Source of the DNA: Siphonodentalium dalli
Lineage: Eukaryota; Mollusca; Scaphopoda; Gadilida; Siphonodentaliidae
NCBI GenBank assembly: GCA_032622095.1
Contig: CP136067.1
Span: forward strand, 125,829,030 to 125,893,029
Direction: 5' to 3'
DNA length: 64,000 nucleotides
Shown here: positions 43,901 through 55,939 of the stretch, one piece after another
Position numbering within the stretch: the first letter of the stretch is position 1
How the letters are laid out: each line of letters begins with the position of its first letter
Made by a program: the position numbers and the translations under genes
Notes under the pieces: model-generated
Told to the model about the DNA's origin: nothing
What the model saw: the letters and a program-made list of their open reading frames with translations, nothing else
The model's database searches: none

Positions 43901-46900
43901 GAAGTTGTGTGGTTTCGGATTACTCGTTCACCATCATTACGTCATTATGTATACACAAAGAGAGCACACGAGAAAACTACAGGATGCTCGGATATTCAGC
44001 TAACTGAATTTGACCGTTGTTATGTAATATTGCGCATTGCGGATCGCAACTGTGTTTTTTTAATTCCTATCTGATTTTCATGATATAATAAAAGCTATAT
44101 ATCTGAAGGATTTAAATTCCGAATCGCGACGGACTGATTTCGTGGTATCCAAATGATACGTTGCAGGGTAAATCCGATGTTAAATTGGTTAACATGTTTT
44201 TAACCAATAACGATATATATACCTCAACTAACCATATTGTAGACACGATAGTATGGCAAATGCAATTATTGAGTCATGATAAAGGGCATTTTATTATTTA
44301 AATATTGGATATGTAATCATCGCGTTCGAGTCAGCAGAGGCTTATACACGCATAAATTAGTTTTAAAATATGAATTAACTATATTTTACTCTGGATAGAC
44401 CTCAGTATTCCCCAACATCAAACGTACGTTGCCCATTAATTTGTGTCTTCGCAATAAAGCATTCAATCATTTCATATGAACTGCCACATAACGGTACGTA
44501 GTCGGAATTAGGAAAGATAATACGGTAACTTAATATAGATCACAATCCCGGAGGTTTAATTTATTCGGGATAAATAAATATAGCATATACACATACAGCA
44601 TTTTTTAAATGTGTTTTCATTCGTACTGAAGAGAAAGTTTATTTTTACCATTTATATGAATAGACTAACAGTGAACGCTCTTTATTGTTCCAACGTGACT
44701 AATAGCAATGGTACTTATATGTATATGGTAAATATAAAGAGCACGTGTCATACGAACTAGAGGAAACACCTGAGTCTGATTGCATGCGACAGTACCGGCG
44801 TACATTTTATTTGTGGCCGCTAACACCGGAACAATAGCCATGCGGTGTGTGTACTGTGCGCCTTACTTCATTCTGAATGGCAAAGTAACACTACATGTAA
44901 ATGTAGCTCATATGGTTATGATTGAAACTCGCACCCTATGCGCGGCGCTGCAACGGGGACAATTAATTTTGACACCTCTTACAGACTTGGCTGAACTGTC
45001 AAAGTTATGTAAGAGCTAACTGACTCCCATTATACTACCATTGTCTGAAATAACACGGACACAGTCGCACGCTATATATAAACATAACTATGTATATGTG
45101 AATCCTAGTGGTCACCTACATTTTGTTTTATTATTTTAGCTAGTATATACACATGTATTTACACTATACACCCATTTCATCCACTACATGTTATTATACA
45201 CCCATAGCATGATAATCATTAAAATTCAAACGTGGGTTGTAGGGGAGTAGTTCCGCCCCTTCCAAATCATCCAGGGTTAAATCCAAAACCCCAATAAATA
45301 AAAAAAACATATACGCTAGCTGAATCAGTCTTCACTCGGAACGTTTATGCATGCATTGATGTAGGGGCCTGAACAAATGAGAGAGCTAGGGAATGTTATC
45401 CATATTTGCGTTTCGCGCACATTTCGATCTTTTAAACATTTTGCTAAACAAGATAGCATTATTAAAAATAAATTAAAACAACTTTAATTGTTTAATGGAC
45501 TTGGATCATTATATTATACACACATATATATATATATATATGTGTGTAAATAATACGAAATTTGCGCTTAAAATTTGAAATTAGTGATCATGGGGCGGTA
45601 GAAATCAATCAATACAATAACAAATTGTTTATTTATTTTACCTATACATGTACATGTAGATAGTTAATCATTCTGGAATTTTTGAAAATATCAACCATAA
45701 TATAAATATAATGTACAACAACATACAATGCATGGCCCACTGATTGTATGCTTTAGAATAAACTACAGTAAAGGGTTTCGGCTATGCATGACGTGATACA
45801 ATATAGCTGTTGGCGTTTTGAGGCGATTCTCTGTGATTCGCGGTGATTCGCGGTGATTCCCAGTGATTCCCAGTGATTCCCAGTGATCACCGACAAGTCA
45901 CCCGGACGTTTGTTTATTCAACTTAATCCGATCCACTCGAGTTCACCGTGGATCACCGTGGAAAAATCACCGTGAATGCCGGTGATTCACAGTGGGCTTA
46001 GTGTGGTTCCCACCGTGTTGAGTGTTTTCCTTATACCACACTATGAGTGTACTGTATGTAGTTGAACTACCGCCAACTACATTCGCAAGGAAACACGTAT
46101 GAATTGCCCATATAGCAAATCCATGCATGGCAGGCAATTCACACCTTAAATACCGACATCGCCGCGAATGAAGCGAACCAACCCGGACCGTCCATGGGGC
46201 GTTTTAGTGGCCACAACATTGGGATGGGTTCACATAAAACTCCACGGACGAGAGCCGCGGCCATGCAGAAGTGCCGCTATGAACCCATAACTTGTCAAAA
46301 TTTCAATAGTGTGCCTGGAGGAACATGATTTCCATCTATTTATAATATTTTCCAAATATACGTGATTAAATCTTGTAAAACACATGGGTGATCTGATGCA
46401 TGCATCTTTTTCTTGTTCTAATTATGCTCGTCGAAAATCTAATCGATGTCATATAGTGGCGTTGCATTGTGATAAAAAGACGATAATGTCCACTTGACCG
46501 CAATTTAAAACCAGAAATGTATAATAGATAAAAACGTACACAACACGTGCATAACATTCGGGATTAATATTAAACATGGTGATGTCAAAATAAGCCGATA
46601 ACTACATGTACCTGAAATACTTATACTTATGTTAGTTTGTCGCCCAAAAAAATCATACTGAAGTATAACAAATTATCAGCTGCGGTTAACGTTATACACA
46701 GCAGTTACATGAAGCTCTTTATGTTTATCGTATACACAAATGGTCATGTAATGTTTTTTTCCAAATCTATATTTTAAGATAAATTATCACTACAAAAATA
46801 ATTGTTAATGTTCAGGCTTGCGGACCAAAATAGAGAATTATTCAAGAGAAGGGGCTCTTAGTTTCAATATTTACCAAATTAATTTTTTTATAACATGTAT

Positions 46901-49900
46901 CGTGGGGCATGGGTCCCTCTTTTTACGAGGAAAAAAATAACTGAAAAAAACTAATTCCATCAGTTCTCACATGTGTGCATTGTTGTTTTTGACCTTCGAT
47001 TAGCCATACGATGCCAATATCAGCTCATTTTAATTCACCTGCATGATGCCTTAAGTGGTATGAATAAATTCACCTGCATGATGCCTTAAGTGGTATGACT
47101 ATTGAAAGATATACATATTTCCTGTATCATTGCATGATGTTCTTCGTTGGATAGACGAGACCTACCGATATAATGAAAAGCTGAGTATAATTGAACATAA
47201 CATGCTAATTATCACAAAACAAGTATTCATCTTTGTGACGTAAACATTTTATTTCGGGTTACCGTTTCGGTCACTGGGGCTTGTACTGCTCTCCACTCCC
47301 CCTCCCCATCCAAACATGCACTACTCTTATGTGCCACCATTATATACGCACCTGCTTTACGGCATGGTAGTATATATGCACTACTATATACTTGCACATG
47401 TAGGTATACAGCACATAATGACGGTGTGGGTTGGGAGTGGCGGATCACCTGCCTTAAATTTTGTAAAGAATACATGCATTGTATCAGTGTGTTCTTAACA
47501 TTACTGCAGATGGGGAAATTTTATTTTTAAAACAGAGAACGGGTGACTGTTTGGTCATCAAACCGGGTTGGTCACAAAGTGAGAGAATACGCTCTTGACA
47601 CTTCTTTGATGCATATATATACACATGCACTGGTACGGGCAACATATGATATGTATTCTGAACCTTATGTGACAAGTTTCATTAATGAGTGTTTTGTGAC
47701 ATGAACAAAACTTATTATTTGGGTCGATTATTATATATGGCAAGAGTACAGTAGTATATACAATGCGGTGATTTTTCGATTGGGTGTCTGTATTCGGAAT
47801 CGACTGTGTATAATCTCCATCAGTAAACATGTACCAGCCGGAGTTCTAATGGTTATCGTCAATTTTCGAACAATTTAACCGAGAATTGAGTATTTTGTAA
47901 CACTCTAGCCTTCACTGTGACCCGAGCGCTTATCGTTGATCATAGGACGTATCCGATTTTGATAGCTCCATTGTGTGGTTTACATACTATTACATAAGTT
48001 ATCAAGGCGTTGATATAACTAGCAATATAGGCCATAGTATTTATCAAAATACATATGAGCTTTGAATTGTCATGGATACCCGGTGAATACGCCAAGGTAA
48101 ATATAAAATAGAACGTCAGTCGGGCCATATAAACACACATGACCCATTTTAACCTTCAAATATCTACGTAATTAATTTTGGCAGCACTAATTTTCTTCAG
48201 GGTCTATAAGATTGTCAAAGTCAAATTACATATTAACAAGTAATACTCTTTATTGTTACCATATCGGTTATAGATTAACAAGGAACGATCTTTATTGTTA
48301 TCATATCAGATATATGTGAACAAGTAACGCTCTTTTATTGTTACCATATCGGTTATAGATTGACAAGTAACATTCTTTATAGTTACCATATCGGTTATAG
48401 ATTAACAAGTGACAATATTTTTTGTTATCGTAACATTTATAGATAACGAACAACGCTCTGTATTGTTACCATATCCTGGCATATCGGTTATAGGTTAACA
48501 AGTAATGCTCTATATTGTTACCATATCGGTTGTAGATTAACAAGTAACATTCTTTATAGTTATCATATCGGTCATAGATTAACAAGTAACACTATTTATT
48601 GTTACCATGTCGGTTATAGATTAACAAGTATCGCTCTTTATTGTTACCATATCGGTTATAGATTAACAAGGAACGCTTTTTATTGTTATCATATCCGATA
48701 TATATGAACAAGTAACGCTCTTTTATTGTTACCATATCGGTTATAGATTAACAAGTGACAATATTTTTTGTTATCGTAACATTTATAGATAACGAACAAC
48801 GCTCTATATTGTTACCATATCCTGGCATATCGGTTATAGGTTAACAAGTAACGCTCTATATTGTTACCATATCGGTTGTAGATTAACAAGTAACATTCTT
48901 TATAGTTATCATATCGGTTATAGATTAACAAGTAACACTATTTATTGTTACCATATCCGATATATATGAACAAGTAACGCTCTTTTATTGTTACCGTATC
49001 GGTTATAGATTGACAAGTAACATTCTTTATAGTTACCATATCGTTTATAGATTAACAAGTTACGCTCTTTATTGTTACCATATCGTTTATAGATTAACAA
49101 GTTACGCTCTTTATTGTTACCATATCGTTTATAGATTAACAAGTTACGCTCTTTATTGTTACCATATCGTTTATAGATTAACAAGTAACGCTCTTTATTG
49201 TTACCATATCGGTTATATATTAACAAGTATCGCTCTTTATTGTTACCATATCGGTTATAGATTAACAAGGAACGCTCTTTATTGTTATCATATCCGATAT
49301 ATATGAACAAGTAACGCTCTTTTATTGTTACCGTATCGGTTATAGATTGACAAGTAACATTCTTTATAGTTACCATATCGTTTATAGATTAACAAGTTAC
49401 GCTCTTTATTGTTACCATATCGTTTATAGATTAACAAGTTACGCTCTTTATTGTTACCATATCGTTTATAGATTAACAAGTAACGCTCTTTATTGTTACC
49501 ATATCGGTTATATATTAACAAGTTACGCTCTTTATTGTTACCATATCGTTTATAGATTAACAAGTTACGCTCTTTATTGTTACCATATCGTTTATAGATT
49601 AACAAGTTACGCTCTTTATTGTTACCATATCGTTTATAGATTAACAAGTAACGCTCTTTATTGTTACCATATCGGTTATATATTAACAAGTTACGCTCTT
49701 TATTGTTACCATATCGTTTATAGATTAACAAGTATCGCTCTTTATTGTTACCATATCAGATATAGATTAACAAGGAACGCTCGTTATTTTTCTATAACTT
49801 ATTCAAGTCCTGTGGTATATACAGTCAGGCGTATTTCGATCCTCCGAACCGGACCGGGGTTAAATAACAGAGAGCGTAATGTCCGTCCCCGTCACGGGGT

Positions 49901-52900
49901 TTTGAGTTGTCTATATTCTGCAACAAACAATCAGACACCACTTACGCTATAGGTAATGCTCAATCTGCTGTACGGTTATAATTGTAATAAAGTTCGTCTA
50001 ATCTACATATATACTTGGAAACTGACAAGTATCATAAAGAGCGTTTAACTATATACGTGTCTGTTTAAAGTTACGGGCGGCGTTGGCGGTGGGCATGCTG
50101 TTAAAGTATTCAGCTCCGTCAAAAAACCGCCATAAACAGAAAGAATAGTAAAATATAGACAGTCTTTGTTCTGATAAATTACCAAAAGAAATATGGCATA
50201 AACAGTATGTTATTGTCAAATGTTTTTCCTTTGTTATGTAAACAAAGGCAAAAAACGTTACAGAACCTGGCTTTTGTTTAGATCATGATATGATAAACAT
50301 AAAGAACGCTATTTGTTACTGTTTTCCTGATATGGAACTAATAAAGAGCGTTTATATAATGTGTGTGTGATTAACCAATAGAATTGCGCTGTGTTATGTA
50401 AACAGAAGCAAAACTTCTGTAACACGAGAAGGTTCTTGTTTACGTACACCATCGTACGTCTTGACGATACTATACTATTTACGCGCTGATTATGTTTGGC
50501 ATATGAACAAAACTATATATATTTTAATATTCCGTCCGTTGATCAAATAGGATAATGAGTTCATAACTCTTGTGATTTCTAGCGCTATATTATACTCGTC
50601 AAAATTTAAGCTGGTAACTGGGCTGACATGATTGTACGGTAATGCCCTAAATAATCGACCCCTTGAAATGAGTGTTTCTCTCATATGATATTTATGAAAC
50701 GAGTCTAAGAATTTTCAGTTTTCTCGTGCCTCCGGAACTGAAAATTCGTGACGAGTTTCATAAATAGCATATGAGAGAAACACGAATTACATATTCTATT
50801 TATCATATGACACCTATAAATTGATTATGATGTCCAAAACGCACACAAATCACTAAATAGCTATATGACATCGGCAGCAAAAGGTTAATGTGACGTCACT
50901 TCATTGCACCGGAAGCCCAATTACACCTGGTGAACTAGCAGAAATAATATGCACGCGAAGATATAGTGCGCTATTCTGTTCTCAGTTTGTGACATTATAT
51001 CATATGTTTATTAGATAAATACGAATTACATATTCTATTTATCGTATAACAATGTCAAAAACTATATATTTCATGATTATAATTGCGAGAATTTCGGCAT
51101 CGCGTTGATTGACGCGCACGAATTTGACCTACATTTAGTTAGAGATGCGGCTCGGCTCATGCTGCCATTCAGCCAATCAGAACACACTTTTTGTCAACAA
51201 ACCAATCAAATTATCGGAAGGTGATATGAACTAGTAGTTCATATGAAATTGATTTATGACATACTTTCCAACGTAAATAATGATTGAGTCATATGATAAA
51301 TATATATATGTATGTAATGCATATTTTAATACAAGCAACACCGCAGACACCCCTTACACACCTACACATGTCAGCATACATGAACAAAACAAACATAAAT
51401 GTACGTTCTTACGTGCACACAGCTACCACTCACCAGATATACAAAGTTACACGGGCGTCAAGGAACGTAGATGGGACGGACAGACATAACTATATATATA
51501 TATATGACATCATAGATAATCATACAGTCAAGTAGACATATATTTTAGTTAAGCATCATTCATTATGGTACGGTTACTGAAACCATTGGTGTTTGTTACG
51601 ATTCTACGATAGGCTTTCCATAAGCAAAATGTGCTATTTACCATTAAGTTTGTGAACAGGTCGGCTCTTCAATTTCGTCGAACAAATCCGGCGGACGTGC
51701 AGTTAAAAATACTTCCAGTTGTGTACGCGGATTGTAGCTATCCATTTTAAGTGAGCACGGAATACCGAAGAGATTTAGTATTTCATACCATATGTCATTT
51801 CTAAGTTCCAGAATCATAGGACAATGTATGATTACATTTAAGGGCAGATCGTCAAACTCCGCACCACATCTGCAGTTACAATGTGTCTGTTCGGTACAGT
51901 TACCCATAATTCTGCTGTGGTTAAGCAGTAGATTATTAAGGGCATTACTGTAGGAACACATTATTAGAGAGATTTCGCTTCTATAGCGAGTGCATAGTGA
52001 TTGTGAATGTGTACTCCTAGTAACTGTGTAAATGTCTAATACATGTAGACGATGAAACGTCTAAAATTGTTAGATTATTGACATGAAAACGCTCTGTACT
52101 TAATCCGATTCGATGGTCCCCATATAACCAGACTCTAACAACAACACATTTTTTGAAATGCCGCTTCAGTTATAAGAATCGATTAATTGCCCAAAAATAA
52201 TTCTAACCACAGTCAACTATAGTATAAAATTGTCCAAAACCTGTTATTTATCAACATTTTGTTGAAATTGTTTTTGCCGGTTTGTCAAATATCTGACACA
52301 AAAAAGCCACTTTATTTTAGAGTTATGCATCTTCATTGGTCCAGCACGTGATTGTCCATGCCATATGATTCGATATTAGTAGTAACTTTCCTTGATGTTA
52401 CCTAGCAATTAACTTACAAGCTTTTTGTCAATAAGACCAACAAACTCCCCAATTCTAAGCAAAATTGTCACGCATCGAAACAGCAACTGTCGAAAATTCA
52501 GGCTATAAAATATAAGTTTTGTTTATTATAATTTGCTATAATCAATGTAACATAAATTCCACCGAACAATTAGGCGTTGTTTTTACATGTATATATGTGG
52601 ATTGTCAGTAAAGCGAACGTGGTACCTGGCGGGAGGTACTTTGGCGGATATCACACAACCCACGCATGTTCTAGTAAACTAATCACAGTAATGGCCAATG
52701 CCATGCATGCCTGAAACAAGATTATTTCGAAACTTCAGACTATAACAGAGATCTTTCAATTTTATAGTCAAAGTTTGGCGTAAGCTATGTGGATTCCAAG
52801 AGTATAATATTTACCTACAGATTCAACTAACTTCCAGATGCAATGGTCATATCGAACTATTAAATGAGGTTTTAATCAATAAGCCATCTTTTTGCAGCAT

Positions 52901-53221
52901 CACAGAGTTAGAATAAAATGTTACAAAAACAAAGAGTAGAGAAAGTCCCCGCACAAGTCAGTCGCATATAGACAACAAGCGTGTAGATTCGCGTGACACG
53001 TGACGTTACAGTTACAATCACCCGAACACGCACAATCGCTAGACGTGGAATCTCTCTATTATGAGAACACGTACATGTAGATTGTGACAATAGTTTCTGC
53101 CAACTGAAACAAATTAACAACTGACAACTTATAAATACTGCCTGACAGGCAGATGTCGCTAGCTCTATAACTATTTACTCACCATTTCCTTGGTGTTCGC
53201 AGTAGCCAGAGGTGGCGTCAT
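34915..53221 (-). CDS. BRICHOS-domain type II membrane protein, six coding exons
   Basis: Reconstructed from splice sites; 223 residues. Exons on the minus strand: 53221-53183, 42092-41928, 37661-37521, 36529-36431, 36062-35909 and 34988-34915. All introns have AG/GT borders and all junctions keep frame (phase 0, the last phase 1). The first exon encodes MTPPLATANTKEM. Exon 2 gives RRMKKSHK followed by a single hydrophobic segment (residues 38-61), which implies a type II protein with a cytosolic N-terminus. Exons 3-5 form a BRICHOS-like domain: VDYKNEVIFVSNPE, LHDYAKKLLAFKD (D112 or D122), NRCFIDRLDE (C128) and IAEHCRDVPTHWIVEP (C183), i.e. the diagnostic Asp and two Cys 55 residues apart. 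The tail has an N-glycosylation site (N208) and C215. BRICHOS domains chaperone their own hydrophobic or amyloid-prone client regions in the secretory pathway. The exon 1 assignment is the least certain part, because intron 1 is 11 kb. Confidence 0.75.
35016..35350. repeat. Diverged direct repeat in intron 5
   Basis: A segment gaagagactccccaccttga (about 35108) recurs as gaagagactctccacctcga (about 35271), each preceded by a T-rich block with ggtaa, spaced about 163 bp. No protein feature is involved. Confidence 0.4.
36925..37215. repeat. Degenerate cccgggataa repeats in intron 3
   Basis: Several imperfect units with tcccgggataaaagtggaa or close variants occur between exons 3 and 4 of the BRICHOS-like gene. 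They are strongly diverged and of variable spacing. Confidence 0.5.
37675..37803. repeat. Short tandem repeat next to exon 3
   Basis: Units of about 20-25 bp with tacgaacaatgtata and cagtaca occur about six times, starting 14 bases beyond the 3' splice site of exon 3. They occupy the place where the polypyrimidine and branch signals would lie. Confidence 0.6.
38099..40717. mobile_element. TIR element in intron 2, TA-flanked, 2.6 kb
   Basis: The ends are cactattagaaaatac at 38099 and, in complement, cactgttagaaaaaagacc from 40717, flanked by TA (38097-38098 and 40718-40719). Subterminal copies of gacggt/accgtc cluster at both ends (38115-38185 and 40555-40705). The 117-codon frame at 39005-39358 has no recognisable domain. 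Non-autonomous by content; the CACT-type end plus TA does not settle the superfamily. Confidence 0.55.
39372..39870. mobile_element. Nested inverted-repeat element rich in attgcaatatt motifs
   Basis: It begins gtaccagtccaaagaagtgg and ends in the approximate complement ctacttctgactggtac. Between lie many copies of aatattgc/gcaatatt and gcgcttaatattgcg. TA could be the target duplication (inside gTAccag...ctggTAc). It is nested in the 38099-40717 element. Confidence 0.5.
42824..46054. mobile_element. TIR element, 3.2 kb, with cacggtg subterminal arrays
   Basis: Inverted ends of about 47 bp with few mismatches contain cagtacactcat and aaggaaaacactcaacacgg, running from 42824 and back from 46054, flanked by TA. 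Both ends carry arrays of gattcacggtgg / tcaccgtg motifs (42885-43050 and 45820-46005). No transposase frame was seen in the interior. It lies in intron 1, just upstream of exon 2, of the BRICHOS-like gene. A fragment of the same family is at 55600-55705. Confidence 0.7.
46060..48230. other. Intron 1 sequence; nothing further seen except a 32-bp duplication
   Basis: The block aattcacctgcatgatgcct...tggtatga occurs twice in tandem (47032-47063 and 47067-47098), exactly. Otherwise no supportable feature. Confidence 0.4.
48235..49795. repeat. 42-bp minisatellite with higher-order structure, about 37 units
   Basis: The unit reads gattaacaagtaacgctctt then tattgttaccatatcg and gttata, 42 bp in most copies (for example 49081 to 49123). 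Because 42 is divisible by 3, several frames stay open and encode a 14-residue repeat; these are by-products. Larger blocks recur: a unit ending in catatcctggcatatcgg appears near 48475 and 48823, and gattgacaagtaacattctt near 48358, 49007 and 49346. On the minus strand, the sense strand of the gene whose intron 1 it occupies, I count 25 AATAAA hexamers. Confidence 0.9.
50069..50548. mobile_element. TTAA-flanked MITE, truncated copy
   Basis: After TTAA (50065-50068) the element starts agttacgggcggcgttggcg and follows, in inverted orientation, the complete copy at 63128-63646 until atattccgtccgttgat near 50548, where similarity stops. It contains aaagaacgctatttgttact and aataaagagcgtttata, versions of the motif that builds the minisatellite 300 bp away. 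Confidence 0.65.
50672..50783. repeat. Long hairpin, arms of about 48 bp
   Basis: gtgtttctctcatatgatat...tttatgaaacg at the left is answered by cgagtttcataaatagcata...gagagaaacac at the right, with a 15-base spacer. A few mismatches occur in the middle of the arms. The following sequence cgaattacatattctattta recurs near 51021, so the hairpin may be part of a larger repeat. Confidence 0.65.
50784..51643. other. Intron 1 sequence, no gene seen
   Basis: Only the direct repeat of cgaattacatattctattta (about 50784 and 51021) and a TA run near 51491 stand out. Confidence 0.35.
51644..51961 (-). pseudogene. LINE C-terminal fragment with a Cys/His cluster
   Basis: About 105 codons open on the minus strand include LNNLLLNHSRIMGNC, then CNCRCGAEFDDLPLNVIIHC and LELRNDIWYEI. 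This is the C-terminal Cys/His cluster and following helix seen in many LINE polymerases and has the same layout as CDCGNEIEDAHHYFFLCPLY at 34.05 kb. The catalytic region is missing. It lies in intron 1 in the sense orientation. Confidence 0.55.
51962..53182. other. Start of intron 1 and flank, no other gene seen
   Basis: Nothing beyond the donor site (gtgagtaaatag on the minus strand at 53182) can be supported here. Confidence 0.4.
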
Positions 53222-53292
53222 TTTTGTCTCTTTACTGTACTGTTGGGTCACTACAACACAGTATAGTGGTTTGTCAATATATTTCAAGTTTG

Positions 53293-53338
53293 TATTTATA
53301 TAGTAAAATCGTGAGTGATACGCCATTCATCTATTGGC
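53293..53338 (-). promoter_or_regulatory. CCAAT box and TATA box upstream of the BRICHOS-like gene
   Basis: On the minus strand CAGCCAATAG (CCAAT at 53337-53333) is followed by TATATAAATA at 53302-53293, about 80 bases before the ATG at 53221. The order and the roughly 30-base gap fit a classical CCAAT/TATA promoter, with transcription expected to start near 53270. This supports the choice of first exon. Confidence 0.5.
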
Positions 53339-53526
53339 TGTTTCCATCCAGGATACCGCACATGAATTAATTAAATATTATCAGTGGCGCGTACCTTAGT
53401 GATGCACAGTATCTTCATCTTTTGTACCTTCAAATCCGGTTTCAGTGGAGTGGCCTACGGACATAAAACACACACGTCGTATGTTTGTTCAACATTGTGC
53501 AGTATAACCTCGAATAGTTTATATAC

Positions 53527-53680
53527 ACTCTTAAATAAAGCAATTGATTTAGGTACCCCATAGAACCTATAGCTCATGTAGTACCTTACAATTTGGTAAT
53601 ATATGCCTTTAGAACCTGTTTAACGCTGTAGAACCTCTATGGTAGGTTCCACATAGAACCTAATCGTTGGCTCCATGCTG
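53527..53680. repeat. Short element with alternating agaacct motifs
   Basis: Starts acactcttaaataaagca and contains tagaacctatag, tagaacctg, tagaacctctatgg, taggttcc and tagaacctaa. The combination resembles a common class of short animal MITEs that start ACACTCTTA and contain GGTTC/GAACC. Ends are not defined. Confidence 0.35.
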
Positions 53681-53689
53681 ATTGGATGA

Positions 53690-55595
53690 GACCGTAACGT
53701 GTGTCGATAACGAGTGTCGTGTGCAAATGATCAGATTGAAGTGAAAAAATGGCCGCTCATCGACTCGCTGTCATAGATCTTTCGTTTAAAAGTACCTTAT
53801 AACAACGGGGGAACACGACGCAACACCCGCTTGCATCTTTTATTTAAAGGCGAATTCGGTCTCGACTCACAGGTACACTTTTGAAGTTTTAGTGTGGCCT
53901 AAAATGAATAAATTTTCATGTACCGTTGCTAAGTTACAACGAAGGGGTGAAAATTGAAATGAAAAATGAATTTAATTTGGCGAAATTGGATCAAATAGGT
54001 TACTGCGTGTACTGTACATGTAGCTGTTCTGAAAAAATATCAACACTGTTTGATTTGGGTCTGAATGTGAATAGGAGAAACTGTTAAACTACATTGATAT
54101 TTTCGAGTTGTTAATTCGACTGTCACTGTTCACAACATTCCAACAGCTGTCCAAGCCAATGCTGTTGGTATTACACGCCTTGGTACTGACACGAGGATAA
54201 TTCCCCAAAGATTTGATGTCAACCGCTAGTGATTAGTTCATGACAATATCAACAACAACAACAACAACAACGTAGAAGCTGAGAAAGTTTAGTCAGAATT
54301 GGTGTGTCGATATTGTCTTCTTTGGAATGATTATCGCAAACTGACGTATGGTAACAGAATGACAGATCAGTCACACGTCTCATGATACATCATATTTCAT
54401 CGAAACATATGTGTGGCCATGTCTACCAGTTTCGGAGTCTGCTGAACATTGTTTTGAATGTTTCTACGGAGTCTACGACGAACTGATATTCCTACTGATT
54501 TATAGTGTTGTGATGTATGTATGGACTGTTTGTAAGCCATTAATGACCACGGTTGTACCGCCATTCAACCACAGTCAAGTGGTATCACCACCATTGATAT
54601 TTTTATGGAGTCTGCTATTCTTTTGATCGAAACGACGGTGACGCTGTGATATTGATGTGATATATGTATGGAATGACGGATAATCTCGGAGACACGGATC
54701 CAATTCTAGGACACACATTATCACTGAATCCGTCACAAGCTTTTATTAGAAGTTGACTTTGTTCACTGTAACGTACTACAGCTATGCTCGAATTAATCGT
54801 TCCCTTTAACAAGGTTGTAGGGCGTTAATGACACCGGTTATACCATACTGCCGTTCAACCACGGTCAAGCGGTTGACATGTGACAACCGCGGGTAATCTT
54901 ACTACGGTATTAGTAATAATATTTCGCGACCACTGTTAATTTTTCACATGGCCACTTTACACCAAGTGCAGCTTTTTGTGAGCGCCATGCACCGTGTCAA
55001 CTATACACAAAACAATATTTCCATTAATAATTTGTTTACGGTTTAATCAACATTCGAAGTTGGCCACTGGCAGACATTCGCAACTGCATCATCAATGCAG
55101 CGTCAAGCCATGCCAGAAATATACACTATGTTGTGGTTATAATGCTGACTTTAAAAAGTTACGAACAAAGGTCGGCCATGGTAGTATTGATCATGATTAA
55201 TAGCATCAACGCGGTCGAGTAACGCGGTGAAATCGGTGGTCAACGTCATTAAGAGGGGGGTCAATTAGAGCACAGCTATACACATACATGTACATCTACA
55301 TGTAGACCATTCCAATGTCCAGTTGCATCGTGTTCTTATCAGAACATGTGTGGCTATCATTCTGAACGATTCGGCCATTTCCGCTTTGCTAGGAAATAAC
55401 CTCTTCCATAACTGGAAACCATAGTCGCGAAATTCTAGATTATATGGCTCTGGTGATCAGGCAATGACAATGACTGGTTGACGCATAGATGCGAATGGAG
55501 AATAATTGACTCACTATGGCTGTACCAAACTTGATCATATATTAAATACATTAAACTCTCTTTGTGTTATCTTAGCATTTGTTCATATACCGATA
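53690..55595. other. No gene seen
   Basis: A phrase gccattcaaccacagtcaag (54559) recurs as gccgttcaaccacggtcaag (54852). Short frames at 54411-54626 and 54994-55200 have no recognisable domain or splice support. Confidence 0.35.
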
Positions 55596-55599
55596 CAGC

Positions 55600-55705
55600 A
55601 CATCGGAAGTGTACGATAAGCAAAACACTGAACACCATGGCGATTTTTTGGGGAGAGTGATAATAATTCCGGTGACCCATTCAACACCAAAATCTTGTGG
55701 CGAGG
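55600..55705. mobile_element. End fragment of the 42824-46054 TIR family
   Basis: The stretch agcaaaacactgaacaccat...ttttttggggagagtgat...cccattcaacacc follows the left end of the 3.2-kb element (42839-42920) with about one change in six and no matching right end. Confidence 0.5.
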
Positions 55706-55829
55706 ACTAGTGAGCCCTATAACGGTATTTTGCCAACAACATGGTCTCAGTTTTAATTAACCAAAGTTAATGATCTCCCCATTGTTATCGCACGCTATTT
55801 ACATACTTTACAACATGTTCTGGAACATA

Positions 55830-55925
55830 ATTTGGCTTTGTTTACATAATGCAGCTTAGGAACTACGACAATAACATACTATTCACGCGATATTTATTAT
55901 GGGTATAAAGAAAGGTCTGAGTGAA
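55830..55925. mobile_element. Fragment of the TTAA-flanked MITE family
   Basis: ggctttgtttacataatgca and caataacatactattcacgc...atttattatgggtataaaga...aggtctg match 63466-63552 in the same orientation, with substitutions and an indel. No ends are preserved. Confidence 0.5.
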
Positions 55926-55939
55926 CCACAGATTAACTA

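Noticed and set aside
49347-49952. A 201-codon frame and similar frames on the other strand (48948-49376, 49288-49731)
   Set aside because: They are by-products of a 42-bp repeat whose length is a multiple of three. They encode a bare 14-residue repeat with no start context or domain.
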